A stretch of DNA of 64,000 nucleotides from Paracoccaceae bacterium (GTDB lineage: Bacteria > Pseudomonadota > Alphaproteobacteria > Rhodobacterales > Rhodobacteraceae): NCBI GenBank assembly GCA_024742705.1, contig JANSXZ010000001.1, positions 62,001 through 126,000 of the forward strand, given 5' to 3'. Below the pieces are notes generated by a model that worked only from the letters and a program-made list of their open reading frames with translations, did not search any database and was not told the origin of the DNA. The position numbers and the translations under genes were made by a program. Shown one piece after another: positions 15,312-24,203 of the stretch; positions within the stretch are counted from its first letter, which is position 1; the number at the start of each line of letters is the position of its first letter.

Positions 15312-17909
15312 ATGGCAAACCCCTCTTCCGACCAGACCGCCGTTCTGAAATCCCTGACCATGCCTCTGGCGCTGACCCGCGCGGGGATGATCAGTGAAAA
15401 CCTGTGGCGGGCGTTCTGGCCTCTGATCGCGGTGGTTCTGGTGGTGCTGGCGGCGCTGATGCTGGGCCTGCCGGCGCATGTCGCCGCGGAAACCGTGTGG
15501 ATCGCCGGCGCGGGCGCGGCCGTTGCGGCGTTGGCCGCGGCGGGCTGGGGCGCGCGCCGGCTGGCGTGGCCATCCCGGGCGGCGGCTCTGGCGCGGCTCG
15601 ACGCGACCTTGCCGGGGCGGCCGATCCAGGCGCTGCTGGACGATCAGGCGATCGGTCTCGACGATGCGGAATCCGCCGCTGTCTGGCGCGCGCACCAGGC
15701 GCGGATGGCGGCGCGGGCGTCGACCGCCCGGCCGGTACGTCCCGACTTGCGGATCGCGCGGCGCGATCCCTATGCGCTGCGCTATGTCGCGGCTCTGGCT
15801 TTCGCGGTGGCCCTGGCGTTCGGATCGGTGCTGCGGGTCGGCGATGTGTCCGACCTTGCGCCCGGCGGGGCAGTCGCCGCGACCGGCCCCACCTGGGAAG
15901 GCTGGGTCGAACCGCCGCGCTATACCGGCCTGCCGACGCTCTATCTCAACGACATAACCACCGAGACGCTGCGCGCGCCCGAAGGCAGCCGGATAACCCT
16001 GCGCTTTTATGGTTCCGAAACGGAAACCCAACCTGTGACAGAGGATGTGTCGGGCCGCCCGCTGGGCGAGGCCGCAGCCGGATCGGCGGCCGATTTCACC
16101 GTCGCACAGTCCGGTGGGCTGACCATCGGTGGCGCCGGCGGGCGCAGCTGGCAGATCGAGATGATCCCGGATGCCGCGCCCACCGTCGCGATCGTGGGCA
16201 GTGCCGAGGCCGCCGCTGAAGGCGAAATGACGCTGCCGTTCGAGGCATCCGACGACTACGCGGTAACCGGCGGGCGGGCCGAAATCGCGCTGGACCTTGG
16301 CGCCGTGACGCGCGCGCATGGCCTGGCAGCCCAACCCGAGCCGCGCCCGGCGATCGAGGTGCCCCTGCCGATGCCCATAGCGGGCAGCCGCGACGCCTTC
16401 GCCGAAACGCTGATCGAGGATTTCTCGAAACATCCTTTCGCCAACCTGCCGGTGACGATTTCGCTGACCGCGACGGACGCCCTGGAACAGGAGGGCGCTG
16501 CCACACCTTTTGCCACGATACTGCCCGGTCGCAGGTTCTTCGATCCGATGGCGGCGGCGATCATCGAACAGCGGCGTGATCTGCTCTGGACACGCGAGAA
16601 CGCCGGCCGGGTGGCGCAGGTGCTGCGCGCCATATCGCACCTGCCGGATGATATCTTCCGTTCGGAAACCGCATATCTGCGGCTTCGGGTTATCCTGCGA
16701 CGGCTTGAGACATTCAATGGCATGGGCCTGCGCCCGGCCCAGCAGGAAGAACTGGCCGAGGCGCTGTGGGAGCTGGCGGTGCTTCTGGAAGAGGGCGATC
16801 TGGGCGATGCCCTCGAACGTCTGCGGCGCGCACAGGACCGCCTGAGCGAGGCGATGAAGAACGGTGCGTCAGATCAGGAAATCGCCGAACTGATGCAGGA
16901 ATTGCGCGAGGCCACCGACGATTATATCCGCCAACTGTCACGGCAGGCCCAGCAGGACGGCGAATCCGGCGATCAGCAACAGGGCCAGCAATCGGCCCAG
17001 AACCAGATGCAGATGGGCCAGGACGATCTGCAACGCATGATGGACCGCATACAGGAGTTGATGGAACAGGGCCGTATGGCCGAAGCCCAGCAGGCGTTGC
17101 AGGAGCTTCAGCAGATGATGGAGAACATGCGCGTCACCCAGGGCCAGGGCCAGGGCGGTCAATCCGAAGGCCAGCGCGCGATGGAGGGTCTCGCCGAAAC
17201 CTTGCGCAATCAGCAAGGCTTGTCGGATCAGGCGTTCCGGGATCTCCAGGAGCAATTCAATCCCGGCGCCCAGGCGGGCGAGAACCAGGGCAACGAAGGC
17301 CGCAACGGTGGCCAGGGCCGCGGCCAGAGCCACGAAGGGCAGGGTGGCCAGGGCAACCAGCAGGCCGAAGGCCAGGGCGAGGGCGATAGCGGCAGCCAGC
17401 AGGGCGAGGGTTCGATGGCGGAAACGCTGGCCGATCGTCAGCGGCAATTGCGCGAGGAACTGCAACGCCAGCAAGGCCAGTTGCCCGGTTCCGGAACCGC
17501 CGAGGGCGACGCGGCGCGCGATGCGCTGGACCGTGCCGGGCGGGCCATGACCGGCGCCGAGAACGCGCTGCGCGAAGACAATTATGCCGGGGCGATCGAC
17601 CGTCAGTCGGACGCGATGGAGGCGCTGCGCGAAGGTATGCGGGCGCTGGGCGAACAGATGGCGCAGGAACAGCGCAATCAGCAAGGCCAGGGCGATCAGG
17701 ACGGCGACATGCGCGCCCAGAATCGCGACCCGCTGGGCCGCAACGCTGGTTCGAACGGATCGCTGGGCACCGACGAGGGGCTGTTGCAGGGCGAAGATGT
17801 CTATCGCCGCGCGCGCGATCTTCTGGATGAAATCCGCCGCCGGTCGGGCGAGGGTGCGCGACCTGAAATCGAACTGGAGTACCTCAAGCGGCTGCTTGAC
17901 CGGTTCTGA
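15312..17909 (+). CDS. Large membrane protein, TIGR02302/DUF4175 family
   Basis: An 865-residue protein of unknown function. It has two N-terminal membrane helices (residues ~30-80, FWPLIAVVLVVLAALMLGLP and the following hydrophobic run) and a third near 150-170. A large periplasmic-type region with a helical bundle (RLRVILRRLETFNG to QEIAELMQELREATDDYIRQL) follows. Residues ~545-705 and ~780-815 are very rich in Gln/Gly/Asn (QQGQQSAQNQMQMGQDD and similar), encoded by repeated GGCCAG-like hexamers. This architecture is characteristic of the alphaproteobacterial TIGR02302 family. ATG 15312 is preceded by GGAG. Confidence 0.82.
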   Translation: MANPSSDQTAVLKSLTMPLALTRAGMISENLWRAFWPLIAVVLVVLAALMLGLPAHVAAETVWIAGAGAAVAALAAAGWGARRLAWPSRAAALARLDATLPGRPIQALLDDQAIGLDDAESAAVWRAHQARMAARASTARPVRPDLRIARRDPYALRYVAALAFAVALAFGSVLRVGDVSDLAPGGAVAATGPTWEGWVEPPRYTGLPTLYLNDITTETLRAPEGSRITLRFYGSETETQPVTEDVSGRPLGEAAAGSAADFTVAQSGGLTIGGAGGRSWQIEMIPDAAPTVAIVGSAEAAAEGEMTLPFEASDDYAVTGGRAEIALDLGAVTRAHGLAAQPEPRPAIEVPLPMPIAGSRDAFAETLIEDFSKHPFANLPVTISLTATDALEQEGAATPFATILPGRRFFDPMAAAIIEQRRDLLWTRENAGRVAQVLRAISHLPDDIFRSETAYLRLRVILRRLETFNGMGLRPAQQEELAEALWELAVLLEEGDLGDALERLRRAQDRLSEAMKNGASDQEIAELMQELREATDDYIRQLSRQAQQDGESGDQQQGQQSAQNQMQMGQDDLQRMMDRIQELMEQGRMAEAQQALQELQQMMENMRVTQGQGQGGQSEGQRAMEGLAETLRNQQGLSDQAFRDLQEQFNPGAQAGENQGNEGRNGGQGRGQSHEGQGGQGNQQAEGQGEGDSGSQQGEGSMAETLADRQRQLREELQRQQGQLPGSGTAEGDAARDALDRAGRAMTGAENALREDNYAGAIDRQSDAMEALREGMRALGEQMAQEQRNQQGQGDQDGDMRAQNRDPLGRNAGSNGSLGTDEGLLQGEDVYRRARDLLDEIRRRSGEGARPEIELEYLKRLLDRF

Positions 17910-17930
17910 TGCGCGGCCGGTGTGCCGTGA

Positions 17931-18662
17931 TCAGCCGAAGATCCCGCGCAGACGCAGGTCAAGCCACAGCCGCGCCTGATCGATCAAGGCGACAAAGGCG
18001 CTGAGCGCCGGATCGGACTGCGGCAGCGCGCGGGCGATCGCAGGTGCGTTGGCATAGATCACGACACATCCTGCAACGAGGAACAGTGCAACCGAAAAAC
18101 CGCGGATGAAGCTGCTGCCGCGTTTCGAAGAACCGCCCCGGGGCGTCTGCCTGCCGGGCTTGCGGTTTGCTTTCTTGTCGCCTGACGACCGCAGCGTATC
18201 GTTTATCTCGTCGATGTCGGGCAACGTCGACCGGCGCGGCGACTGGCGCGCGGGCCGATCGTCGCGGACAGCATCCGACACCGCTTTCTGCGCCCGCGGG
18301 CGTTGCACCGGGCGCGCCGGCGGCTGTTCCACGAAATCCGGCAGATCGTCGAGGCCAAGGTTGGTTTGCGTCTCAAGGCCCACGGCGCTTTCGGCGGCGC
18401 GCAACTGGGTCTCGAGTTCGGCCTCCTGACGCAGGATATCGCTGACCTCGGGTGGAAGCTTGCGTTTTGGCGGCGGCGATGGATCGGCGTCTTCATCCAG
18501 ATCTTCGGGCAGATCCTGAGGCAGATCGAGGGCCGGGCCGTCGGCACCGTGCTGAAACCATGCGATGCCGCAGTCCGAACATTGGACGTCCCGCCCGCCG
18601 GGGGGGATCAGGTCGTCGGACACCTGGTACTCTGCCCCGCAGTTCGGACAAATCAGCCGCAT
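17931..18662 (-). CDS. MJ0042-type zinc-ribbon membrane protein
   Basis: A 243-residue protein starting with a four-cysteine zinc ribbon (CPNCGAEYQVSDD, then VQCSDCGIAWF; residues ~4-30). A long acidic/Arg-rich disordered segment follows, then one C-terminal membrane helix (FSVALFLVAGCVVIYANAPA, residues ~190-210). This zinc-ribbon plus single-TM layout is common in alphaproteobacteria and its function is not established. ATG 18662 is where the ribbon begins. It converges on the TIGR02302-like gene with a 21-bp gap and is divergent from ftsE. Confidence 0.8.
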   Translation of the reverse strand: MRLICPNCGAEYQVSDDLIPPGGRDVQCSDCGIAWFQHGADGPALDLPQDLPEDLDEDADPSPPPKRKLPPEVSDILRQEAELETQLRAAESAVGLETQTNLGLDDLPDFVEQPPARPVQRPRAQKAVSDAVRDDRPARQSPRRSTLPDIDEINDTLRSSGDKKANRKPGRQTPRGGSSKRGSSFIRGFSVALFLVAGCVVIYANAPAIARALPQSDPALSAFVALIDQARLWLDLRLRGIFG

Positions 18663-18851
18663 GTCGTTTCTCCGATCCTCCCAAAAGGCCCCGGCACGCA
18701 CCGGTCGCGCCAGCATATGGGTTAACAGATGTGCGGAAAAGGTCTTTGTTCAAGAGGGGTGCGGGGATGCGTCGGACCCCGCGCGATGTGACAGATTGAA
18801 ACTCGGCGCGCGCTGGGGCACAAGTTGCAACAGGGCAGGAAGGGGCCGGCT

Positions 18852-19529
18852 GTGATCGAACTGGACAACATTGCCTACAGTTACGGCGGGGCCGAACTGC
18901 TCAGTGAAATTTCGATCCGTCTGACACCGGGCTCGTTTCATTTCCTGACCGGGCCGTCGGGGGCGGGCAAGACCACGCTTTTGAAGCTGTGCTATGGGGC
19001 GTTGCTGCCGACATCGGGGCAGGTGCGGCTGTTCGACACCGACATGCGGCGGCTGGACCGCGATCAGATCGCCCTGATGCGCCGCCGGATCGGTGTGGTG
19101 CATCAGGACTGCCGGTTTCTCGATCATCTGACGCTGGCGGAAAACGTGGCGCTTCCCTTGACGGTTTCGGGCCGCGATCTTGCGGCCGAGGCGGGCAACC
19201 TTGGCGAACTACTGAACTGGGTCGGGCTTTCGGCCCGGTCCGACGCGCTGCCGCCCGAACTTTCGGGGGGCGAACGTCAACGCGCGGCGCTGGCGCGGGC
19301 CGTGATCATGTCGCCCGACTTGGTTCTGGCCGATGAACCGACAGGCAACGTCGATTGGGACATGTCGCAACGTCTGCTTCAGCTTCTGGTCGAACTGAAC
19401 CGAATGGGAAAAACCGTATTGATCGCCAGCCACGATCTGGCGCTGATCCGTGCCGCCAAGACCCAGGTGCAGGCGCGCGTGCTGCGCATCTCGAACCGGC
19501 GCTTGCAACTGGCCGGGGCCGATCTGTGA
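18852..19529 (+). CDS. ftsE: Cell-division ABC ATPase FtsE
   Basis: FtsE is the ATPase of the FtsEX complex, which activates peptidoglycan hydrolases at the septum. The 225-residue protein has Walker A GPSGAGKTT, Q-loop VVHQDCRFLDHLT, signature LSGGERQRAALARAV and Walker B LVLADEPTGNVD. The GTG start at 18852 is supported by AGGAAGG 8-10 bp upstream and by the usual (V/M)IELDN opening. A TTG at 18825 is less likely. The stop overlaps the ftsX start (GTGA), the first of three overlaps in this four-gene operon. Confidence 0.92.
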   Translation: MIELDNIAYSYGGAELLSEISIRLTPGSFHFLTGPSGAGKTTLLKLCYGALLPTSGQVRLFDTDMRRLDRDQIALMRRRIGVVHQDCRFLDHLTLAENVALPLTVSGRDLAAEAGNLGELLNWVGLSARSDALPPELSGGERQRAALARAVIMSPDLVLADEPTGNVDWDMSQRLLQLLVELNRMGKTVLIASHDLALIRAAKTQVQARVLRISNRRLQLAGADL

Positions 19530-20425
19530 TCCGCGGGGCGCTCAGCGGGCTGATCGCCGGCGACAAGCAGGCCGACAGGGTGGTGCCGCCCAGCGGGTTC
19601 ACCGCGCAGCTGACGTTGTTCGCGGCGGGGGCGATGGGGTTTCTCGCGGTCTTCGCGCTGGCGCTTTCGCTGGCGTCGGGGCGGTTGGCGGACCGTTGGG
19701 CCGACGAACTGGCCCGCAGCGCAACCCTGCGCATCAGTGCGCCGGCCGACCAGATGACCGCCCAGACCAACGCCGCGTTGCAGGTGCTGCGGCAGACGCC
19801 GGGCGTGCAATCCGCGCGGGCGCTCAGCGATGCCGAACAGGCCGCCTTGCTGACGCCGTGGTTCGGCCCTGATCTGCCGATCGAAACCCTGCCGGTGCCG
19901 CAACTGATCGAAATCGTCGAAACTCCGCAAGGCTTTGACGCGGCGGGGCTGCGGCTGCGGCTGAGCGCACAGGTGCCTGGCGCGGTGCTGGATGATCACA
20001 CCCGGTGGCGCCGGCCGCTGGTCGAGGCGGCGGGCCGGCTGCGGGCGCTTGGGCTGATCTCGATCCTGCTGATCGGCGCGGCGATGGCGGCGATGATCAC
20101 GCTGGCGGCCAATGCGGCGCTTTCGGCAAATGCGCAGGTGATCGAGGTGCTGCGTCTGGTCGGTGCCAAGGATGGCTATATCGCACAGGCCTTCGTGCGG
20201 CGTTTCACCTTTCGCGCGCTGATCGGTGCGGCGGTGGGGGCGTTTCTGGGGGTGTGCGGCGTTCTTTTGTTGCCCGAAGCCTCGGACGAGGGCGGTTTTC
20301 TGACCGGGCTGGGCTTTGCCGGGCTGGGGTGGTTCTATCCGCTGGCGATCCCGCCGTTGGGCGCTGTGGTTGCCTTTGTCGCCACCGGCTATGCGGCGCG
20401 GCGCACTCTGAGAGGGTTGAGCTGA
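19526..20425 (+). CDS. ftsX: Cell-division permease FtsX
   Basis: The membrane partner of FtsE, 299 residues. It has one N-terminal membrane helix (TLFAAGAMGFLAVFALALSL), then a periplasmic domain of about 130 residues (from GRLADRWADELARSATLRI). Three C-terminal helices follow, with the FtsX-family cytoplasmic loop VIEVLRLVGAKDGYIAQAF. The start is GTG 19526, overlapping the ftsE stop by 4 nt. The stop TGA shares a base with the plsC ATG. Length and topology fit FtsX. Confidence 0.92.
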   Translation: MIRGALSGLIAGDKQADRVVPPSGFTAQLTLFAAGAMGFLAVFALALSLASGRLADRWADELARSATLRISAPADQMTAQTNAALQVLRQTPGVQSARALSDAEQAALLTPWFGPDLPIETLPVPQLIEIVETPQGFDAAGLRLRLSAQVPGAVLDDHTRWRRPLVEAAGRLRALGLISILLIGAAMAAMITLAANAALSANAQVIEVLRLVGAKDGYIAQAFVRRFTFRALIGAAVGAFLGVCGVLLLPEASDEGGFLTGLGFAGLGWFYPLAIPPLGAVVAFVATGYAARRTLRGLS

Positions 20426-21141
20426 TGCGCTGGTTCATATCGTTGATTTTCGTGGTGCAGATCTATCTGGCGATGCTGGTCATCGGGATTGTTTTCGCGC
20501 CCTACGCGCTGGTTTCGCGCAACGGCGCCTTCGCCGCCTGCAAGACCTATTGCCGATGGGTGTTCTGGACCGCGCGCTGGATGGTGGGCATCCGCACCGA
20601 ATTGCGCGGAAAGATCCCCACCGGAGAGGTGATGATCGCCGCCAAGCATCAATCGTTTCTCGATATCATGATCATCTTTGCCAACGTTCCGCGGGGCAAG
20701 TTCATCATGAAGCGCGAGCTGCTGTGGACCCCGATCATCGGCATCTATGCCAAGCGCCTGGGGTGTGTTCCGGTCGACCGTGGCAAACGCGGGGCGGCGG
20801 TGGCGCAGATGGTGCGGGACGTGGCCGCGGAATTCGCCGATCCTGGCCAGTTGATCATCTATCCCCAGGGCACGCGCGTGGCCCCCGGCGATAAAAAGCC
20901 CTACAAGATGGGCACCGGGGTGCTTTATGAAAACCTCGGGCAGACCTGTGTGCCCGCGGCCACGAATGTGGGTCTGTTCTGGCCGCGCAAGGGTATCATG
21001 CGCAAGCCGGGTGTTGCGGTTGTCGAGTTTCTCGAACCGATCGAACCGGGACTGTCGCGGGCGGAGTTCATGTCGGAGCTGGAAGACCGGATCGAAGCCC
21101 GGTCCGATGCCCTGATGCACGAGGGAGGGCTGCGCCCATGA
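20425..21141 (+). CDS. plsC: 1-acyl-sn-glycerol-3-phosphate acyltransferase
   Basis: This 238-residue PlsC-type enzyme makes phosphatidic acid from lysophosphatidic acid at the inner membrane. It has an N-terminal membrane helix (LIFVVQIYLAMLVIGIVFA), the catalytic HX4D motif as KHQSFLD and the acceptor-binding motif as YPQGTR, where FPEGTR is usual (Glu to Gln). The Glu-to-Gln change is unusual but found in some PlsC proteins. The ATG overlaps the ftsX stop by one base, tying membrane lipid synthesis to division genes. Confidence 0.9.
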   Translation: MRWFISLIFVVQIYLAMLVIGIVFAPYALVSRNGAFAACKTYCRWVFWTARWMVGIRTELRGKIPTGEVMIAAKHQSFLDIMIIFANVPRGKFIMKRELLWTPIIGIYAKRLGCVPVDRGKRGAAVAQMVRDVAAEFADPGQLIIYPQGTRVAPGDKKPYKMGTGVLYENLGQTCVPAATNVGLFWPRKGIMRKPGVAVVEFLEPIEPGLSRAEFMSELEDRIEARSDALMHEGGLRP

Positions 21142-21743
21142 CCGAATTCATTCAGACGATTGCCGACCTCGAGGCGCACTATGGCGAACCGGGTGCCACG
21201 TCTCTGCGCAAGGTCGTGCGCGCGATGACGCCGCTCTATCGCCGGTGGATCGCGGCGGCGCGGTTCTGCGTGCTGACAACCGTCGGTCCGGACGGCACCG
21301 ACGGCAGCCCGCGCGGCGATGACGGGCCCGTGGTCATGGAACTGGATGCCCGCACCCTTGCCATGCCCGATTGGCGCGGCAACAACAGGCTGGATTCGTT
21401 GCGAAATATTGTCAGCGACGGGCGGGTGTCGCTGTTGTTTCTGGTGCCGGGATCGACCAGCGCTGTGCGCGTGAACGGCAAGGCACGGCTGACCGCCGAC
21501 GCCGCGGTGCGCGCGCGGTTCGAACGCGCGGGCAAGGTTCCGGCCACGGTGATCGTGATCGACATCGGCGAGATGTATTTCCAATGTGCCCGCGCCCTTG
21601 TCCGCGCGGGTCTGTGGCAGCGCGATGACAGCGCCGGCCTGCCAAGCGCGGGGGCATTTCTGGCCGAGGCGACCGGCGGCGAGGAAGGCGGGCCGGAATA
21701 TGACGCCGAATGGGCCCCGCGAGCGGCCACCACGATGTGGTGA
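21138..21743 (+). CDS. PPOX-class FMN-dependent flavoprotein
   Basis: A 201-residue pyridoxamine-phosphate-oxidase-like split barrel. The core segments are ARFCVLTTVGPDGTDGSPRGDD, LAMPDWRGNNRLDSLRNI and VSLLFLVPGSTSAVRVNGKA. The pattern matches the MSMEG_1061/TIGR04025-type PPOX subgroup of unknown substrate. It is the last gene of ftsE-ftsX-plsC-PPOX, with the ATG overlapping the plsC stop (ATGA). A role in division or lipid synthesis is not implied by the fold. Confidence 0.8.
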   Translation: MTEFIQTIADLEAHYGEPGATSLRKVVRAMTPLYRRWIAAARFCVLTTVGPDGTDGSPRGDDGPVVMELDARTLAMPDWRGNNRLDSLRNIVSDGRVSLLFLVPGSTSAVRVNGKARLTADAAVRARFERAGKVPATVIVIDIGEMYFQCARALVRAGLWQRDDSAGLPSAGAFLAEATGGEEGGPEYDAEWAPRAATTMW

Positions 21744-21781
21744 TGGCCGCTGCGCTGTGATGCCGCGCGGCTGGCTGCGCT

Positions 21782-23170
21782 TCAGCTGTGGATCGGGCCG
21801 TCTCCACAGGCGAGCGCCGCTTCGCGGACCGCTTCGGAATAGGTCGGATGCGCGTGACATGTCATGGCCAGATCCTCGGCCGATGCGCCGAATTCCATCG
21901 CTACGCAGATTTCGTGGATCAGATCGCCCGCCGCCGGCCCGATGATGTGGGCGCCGAGGATGCGATCGGTTTCCTTGTCGGCCAGGATCTTGACGAAGCC
22001 GTCGGCGGCGAAGTTGGCCTTGGCCCTGCCGTTGCCCATGAACGAGAACTTGCCCACCTTGTAGGCGCGCCCCGCATCCTTGAGCGTTTCTTCGGTCTCG
22101 CCGACGTTCGCAACCTCGGGGTGGGTGTAGATCACGCCGGGGATCACGCCATAGTTCACATGACCCTGCTTGCCGGCCACCTGCTCGGCGGCGGCCATGC
22201 CTTCGTCTTCGGCCTTGTGGGCCAGCATCGGCCCGGCGATGGCATCGCCGATCGCGTAGATCCCCGGCACGTTGGTCTGCCAGTGCGCATCGGTCTTGAT
22301 CTGGCCACGTTTTGTCATTTCGACACCCAGCGCCTCGAGCCCGAGACCGTCGGTGTAGGGCTTGCGCCCGGTGGCGACCAGCACCGCATCGGCCTCGATC
22401 TCGTGTTCGCTGTCGTCGCTGCGCAGCTTGTAGGTGACCTTGGCGCGGGTCTTGACCGTTTCGGCCTTCTGCACCGCGGCGCCCATGATGAATTTGAGCC
22501 CCTGTTTTTGCAGCAGACGCTTGAAGCTTTTCTGGACTTCGGCGTCCATGCCTGGCGTGACGACATCGAGATACTCGATAACCGTGACCTCGGCGCCGAG
22601 GCGGGCGTAGACGCTGCCCAGTTCGAGACCGATCACGCCGGCACCGATCACCACCATGGATTTCGGGATCTTCCCGAGTTCGAGCGCGCCGGTCGAGGTT
22701 ACGACGGTCTTTTCATCGACTTCGACACCAGTCAGCGACGCCGGTTCGGAACCTGTGGCGATGATCACCGAACGGGCCTCGTGCACATCGTCGCCAACCT
22801 TGACCTTGCCCGGTTCGGGCACCGATCCCCAACCCTTGAGCCAATCGACCTTGTTCTTCTTGAACAGGAATTCGATGCCCTTGGTATTGGCGTCGATCGT
22901 CGATTGCTTGTAGGTCTGCATCTTCTTCCAGTCGACCTTGGGCGCGCCGACCTTCAGGCCCATCTGGGCGAAGTTGTGTTCTGCCTCGTGGAGCATGTGG
23001 CTGGCGTGCAGAAGCGCCTTTGAGGGGATGCAGCCGACATTCAGGCAGGTGCCGCCCAATGTGTCGCGGCCTTCGACGCAGGCTGTCTTGAGCCCGAGTT
23101 GCGCGCAGCGGATCGCGCAGACATAGCCGCCGGGGCCGGAGCCGATGATGATGACGTCATAGGATGCCAT
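21782..23170 (-). CDS. lpd: Dihydrolipoyl dehydrogenase (E3)
   Basis: E3 reoxidises the dihydrolipoyl groups of E2 with NAD+, and its position points to the 2-oxoglutarate dehydrogenase complex. The 462-residue protein has the FAD loop [14 protein letters not shown], the redox-active disulfide [13 protein letters not shown] (residues ~38-50), a second nucleotide loop [20 protein letters not shown], and the active-site His-Glu dyad in [11 protein letters not shown]. It is the distal gene of the suc row on the minus strand, separated from sucB by two MAPEG genes. AAGGAA precedes ATG 23170. Confidence 0.95.
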   Translation of the reverse strand: MASYDVIIIGSGPGGYVCAIRCAQLGLKTACVEGRDTLGGTCLNVGCIPSKALLHASHMLHEAEHNFAQMGLKVGAPKVDWKKMQTYKQSTIDANTKGIEFLFKKNKVDWLKGWGSVPEPGKVKVGDDVHEARSVIIATGSEPASLTGVEVDEKTVVTSTGALELGKIPKSMVVIGAGVIGLELGSVYARLGAEVTVIEYLDVVTPGMDAEVQKSFKRLLQKQGLKFIMGAAVQKAETVKTRAKVTYKLRSDDSEHEIEADAVLVATGRKPYTDGLGLEALGVEMTKRGQIKTDAHWQTNVPGIYAIGDAIAGPMLAHKAEDEGMAAAEQVAGKQGHVNYGVIPGVIYTHPEVANVGETEETLKDAGRAYKVGKFSFMGNGRAKANFAADGFVKILADKETDRILGAHIIGPAAGDLIHEICVAMEFGASAEDLAMTCHAHPTYSEAVREAALACGDGPIHS

Positions 23171-23210
23171 TTATGGGGTTCCTTCGGTTGTGCGGGGCGG
23201 CGCGGTGGCA

Positions 23211-23272
23211 GAGGGGCGCTGCCCCTCGGCGCCTGCGCGCCTCACCCCGGAGTATTTTACGAACAATGAAGA
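23211..23272. repeat. Dispersed palindromic intergenic repeat, copy A
   Basis: A 7-bp perfect stem (GAGGGGC / GCCCCTC, loop GCT) is followed by CGGCGCCTGCGCGCC, CCCCGGAGTATTTT and AATGAAGAT. The same order of blocks appears at 42926-42990. The pattern recalls an intergenic repeat I have seen in many Rhodobacterales genomes. Here it fills the gap between lpd and the MAPEG gene at 23273. Confidence 0.7.
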
Positions 23273-23683
23273 TCAAATCAGCACCGTCAGCAGCATGACA
23301 GCGGTGGCGCCGAAGCCCGCGAACCAGATCGCCGAGCGCCAGGGCACCCAGCCGAAGTAGTAGGCGGGGATATAGAGCACACGCGCGGCGAGATAGACCC
23401 AGGCGCAAATCGCTGTCAGGGTCCCTGTGCTGTTGGAGAGGGTGACGACCACGCAGGCGATGGTGAAGAGGATCAGGCCTTCGAAATGGTTTGCGAGGGC
23501 GCGGTAGAGCCTGGCCGTGCCCTGGCTGAGCTGATCCTCGAGCGAGCCTCCCATGCGGTCGCGGTCGCGCGGCGAGGCGGTTCGGGCCGGGCCCAGTTCG
23601 CGGTTGGCGGGCACCGACACAAGCGCGAACTGGACCACCTGGAGCAGTGCCGCAAGGGTAAGGGCGGTGAGTTCGGGGGGCAT
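23273..23683 (-). CDS. MAPEG-family membrane protein 1
   Basis: A 136-residue four-helix membrane protein of the MAPEG/YecN-like family (eicosanoid/glutathione-related membrane proteins; bacterial members have no firm role). The visible landmarks are an N-terminal helix (ALTLAALLQVVQFALVSV), the RALANHFEGLILFTIACVVV segment with the conserved Asn/His/Glu, and the YLAARVLYIPAYYFGW motif. It is a divergent tandem paralogue of the next gene, 27 bp apart, and sits between sucB and lpd. Confidence 0.8.
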   Translation of the reverse strand: MPPELTALTLAALLQVVQFALVSVPANRELGPARTASPRDRDRMGGSLEDQLSQGTARLYRALANHFEGLILFTIACVVVTLSNSTGTLTAICAWVYLAARVLYIPAYYFGWVPWRSAIWFAGFGATAVMLLTVLI

Positions 23684-23710
23684 CGGGGGCGGCCTTTCGC
23701 GGGGGCTGCG

Positions 23711-24094
23711 TCAGAGGGCGAGGAAATAGAGCACGGCCGTGGCGATGAAGCCCACCGACCAGGCGAGGGTGCGCAGGCCGGTGATGCCGAAGACATAGGC
23801 CGGCAGATAGACGACGCGGCCGAGCAGGAAGGCCATGGCGAGGGTGCGGGTCTGGCCCGAGGTGCTGTCGCCGACGACATGCAGAAGGATCGCCGGTGCG
23901 AAAAGCGCCATTGCGGTGACCGAGTTGCCGAGGGCGCGGTCGAGGCGGCCCGACATGCCCGATACGGTGCGTTTTTCGTCGCGGGCCGAGATCAGGTAGC
24001 CAAGGCCCAGTTGCGACATGGCGCCGGTGGCCTGGAGCACCAGCGTGACGATCACCAGCAGGCCGTAGAGTGCGAGGATGGTGGTTTCGGTCAT
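23711..24094 (-). CDS. MAPEG-family membrane protein 2
   Basis: A 127-residue MAPEG-like protein with four hydrophobic helices. It has a DRALGNSVTAMALFAPAILL segment (equivalent to RALANHFEGL of its neighbour) and LLGRVVYLPAYVFGI. Neighbour similarity and tandem order suggest gene duplication. The pair is part of the sucB-lpd row but has no known link to the dehydrogenase complex. It lies 109 bp downstream of sucB, past a strong hairpin. Confidence 0.8.
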   Translation of the reverse strand: MTETTILALYGLLVIVTLVLQATGAMSQLGLGYLISARDEKRTVSGMSGRLDRALGNSVTAMALFAPAILLHVVGDSTSGQTRTLAMAFLLGRVVYLPAYVFGITGLRTLAWSVGFIATAVLYFLAL

Positions 24095-24156
24095 GGCGTA
24101 TCGGCTTTCTTGTCATGCTTGGGATTGTGCGGGTGGAGCGCCGGATGCCGCGGTGT

Positions 24157-24188
24157 GGGCACCGGGCGGCCATGCGCCGCCGGTGCCC
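24157..24188 (-). terminator. Strong stem-loop downstream of sucB
   Basis: Arms GGGCACCGGGCGGC and GCCGCCGGTGCCC pair over 13 bp with a single bulged G and loop CATGC. No T-run follows on the minus strand. It lies 15 bp beyond the sucB stop, so it may end most sucA-sucB mRNA or protect its 3' end, letting some readthrough reach the MAPEG genes and lpd. Confidence 0.55.
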
Positions 24189-24203
24189 GCATTCGGCGCA
24201 GGA

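Noticed and set aside
16938-17684. A Leu/Ala-rich minus-strand frame of 248 codons opposite the Gln-rich part of the TIGR02302-like gene.
   Set aside because: The hydrophobic look comes from the complement of GGCCAG repeats. No RBS or family signal.
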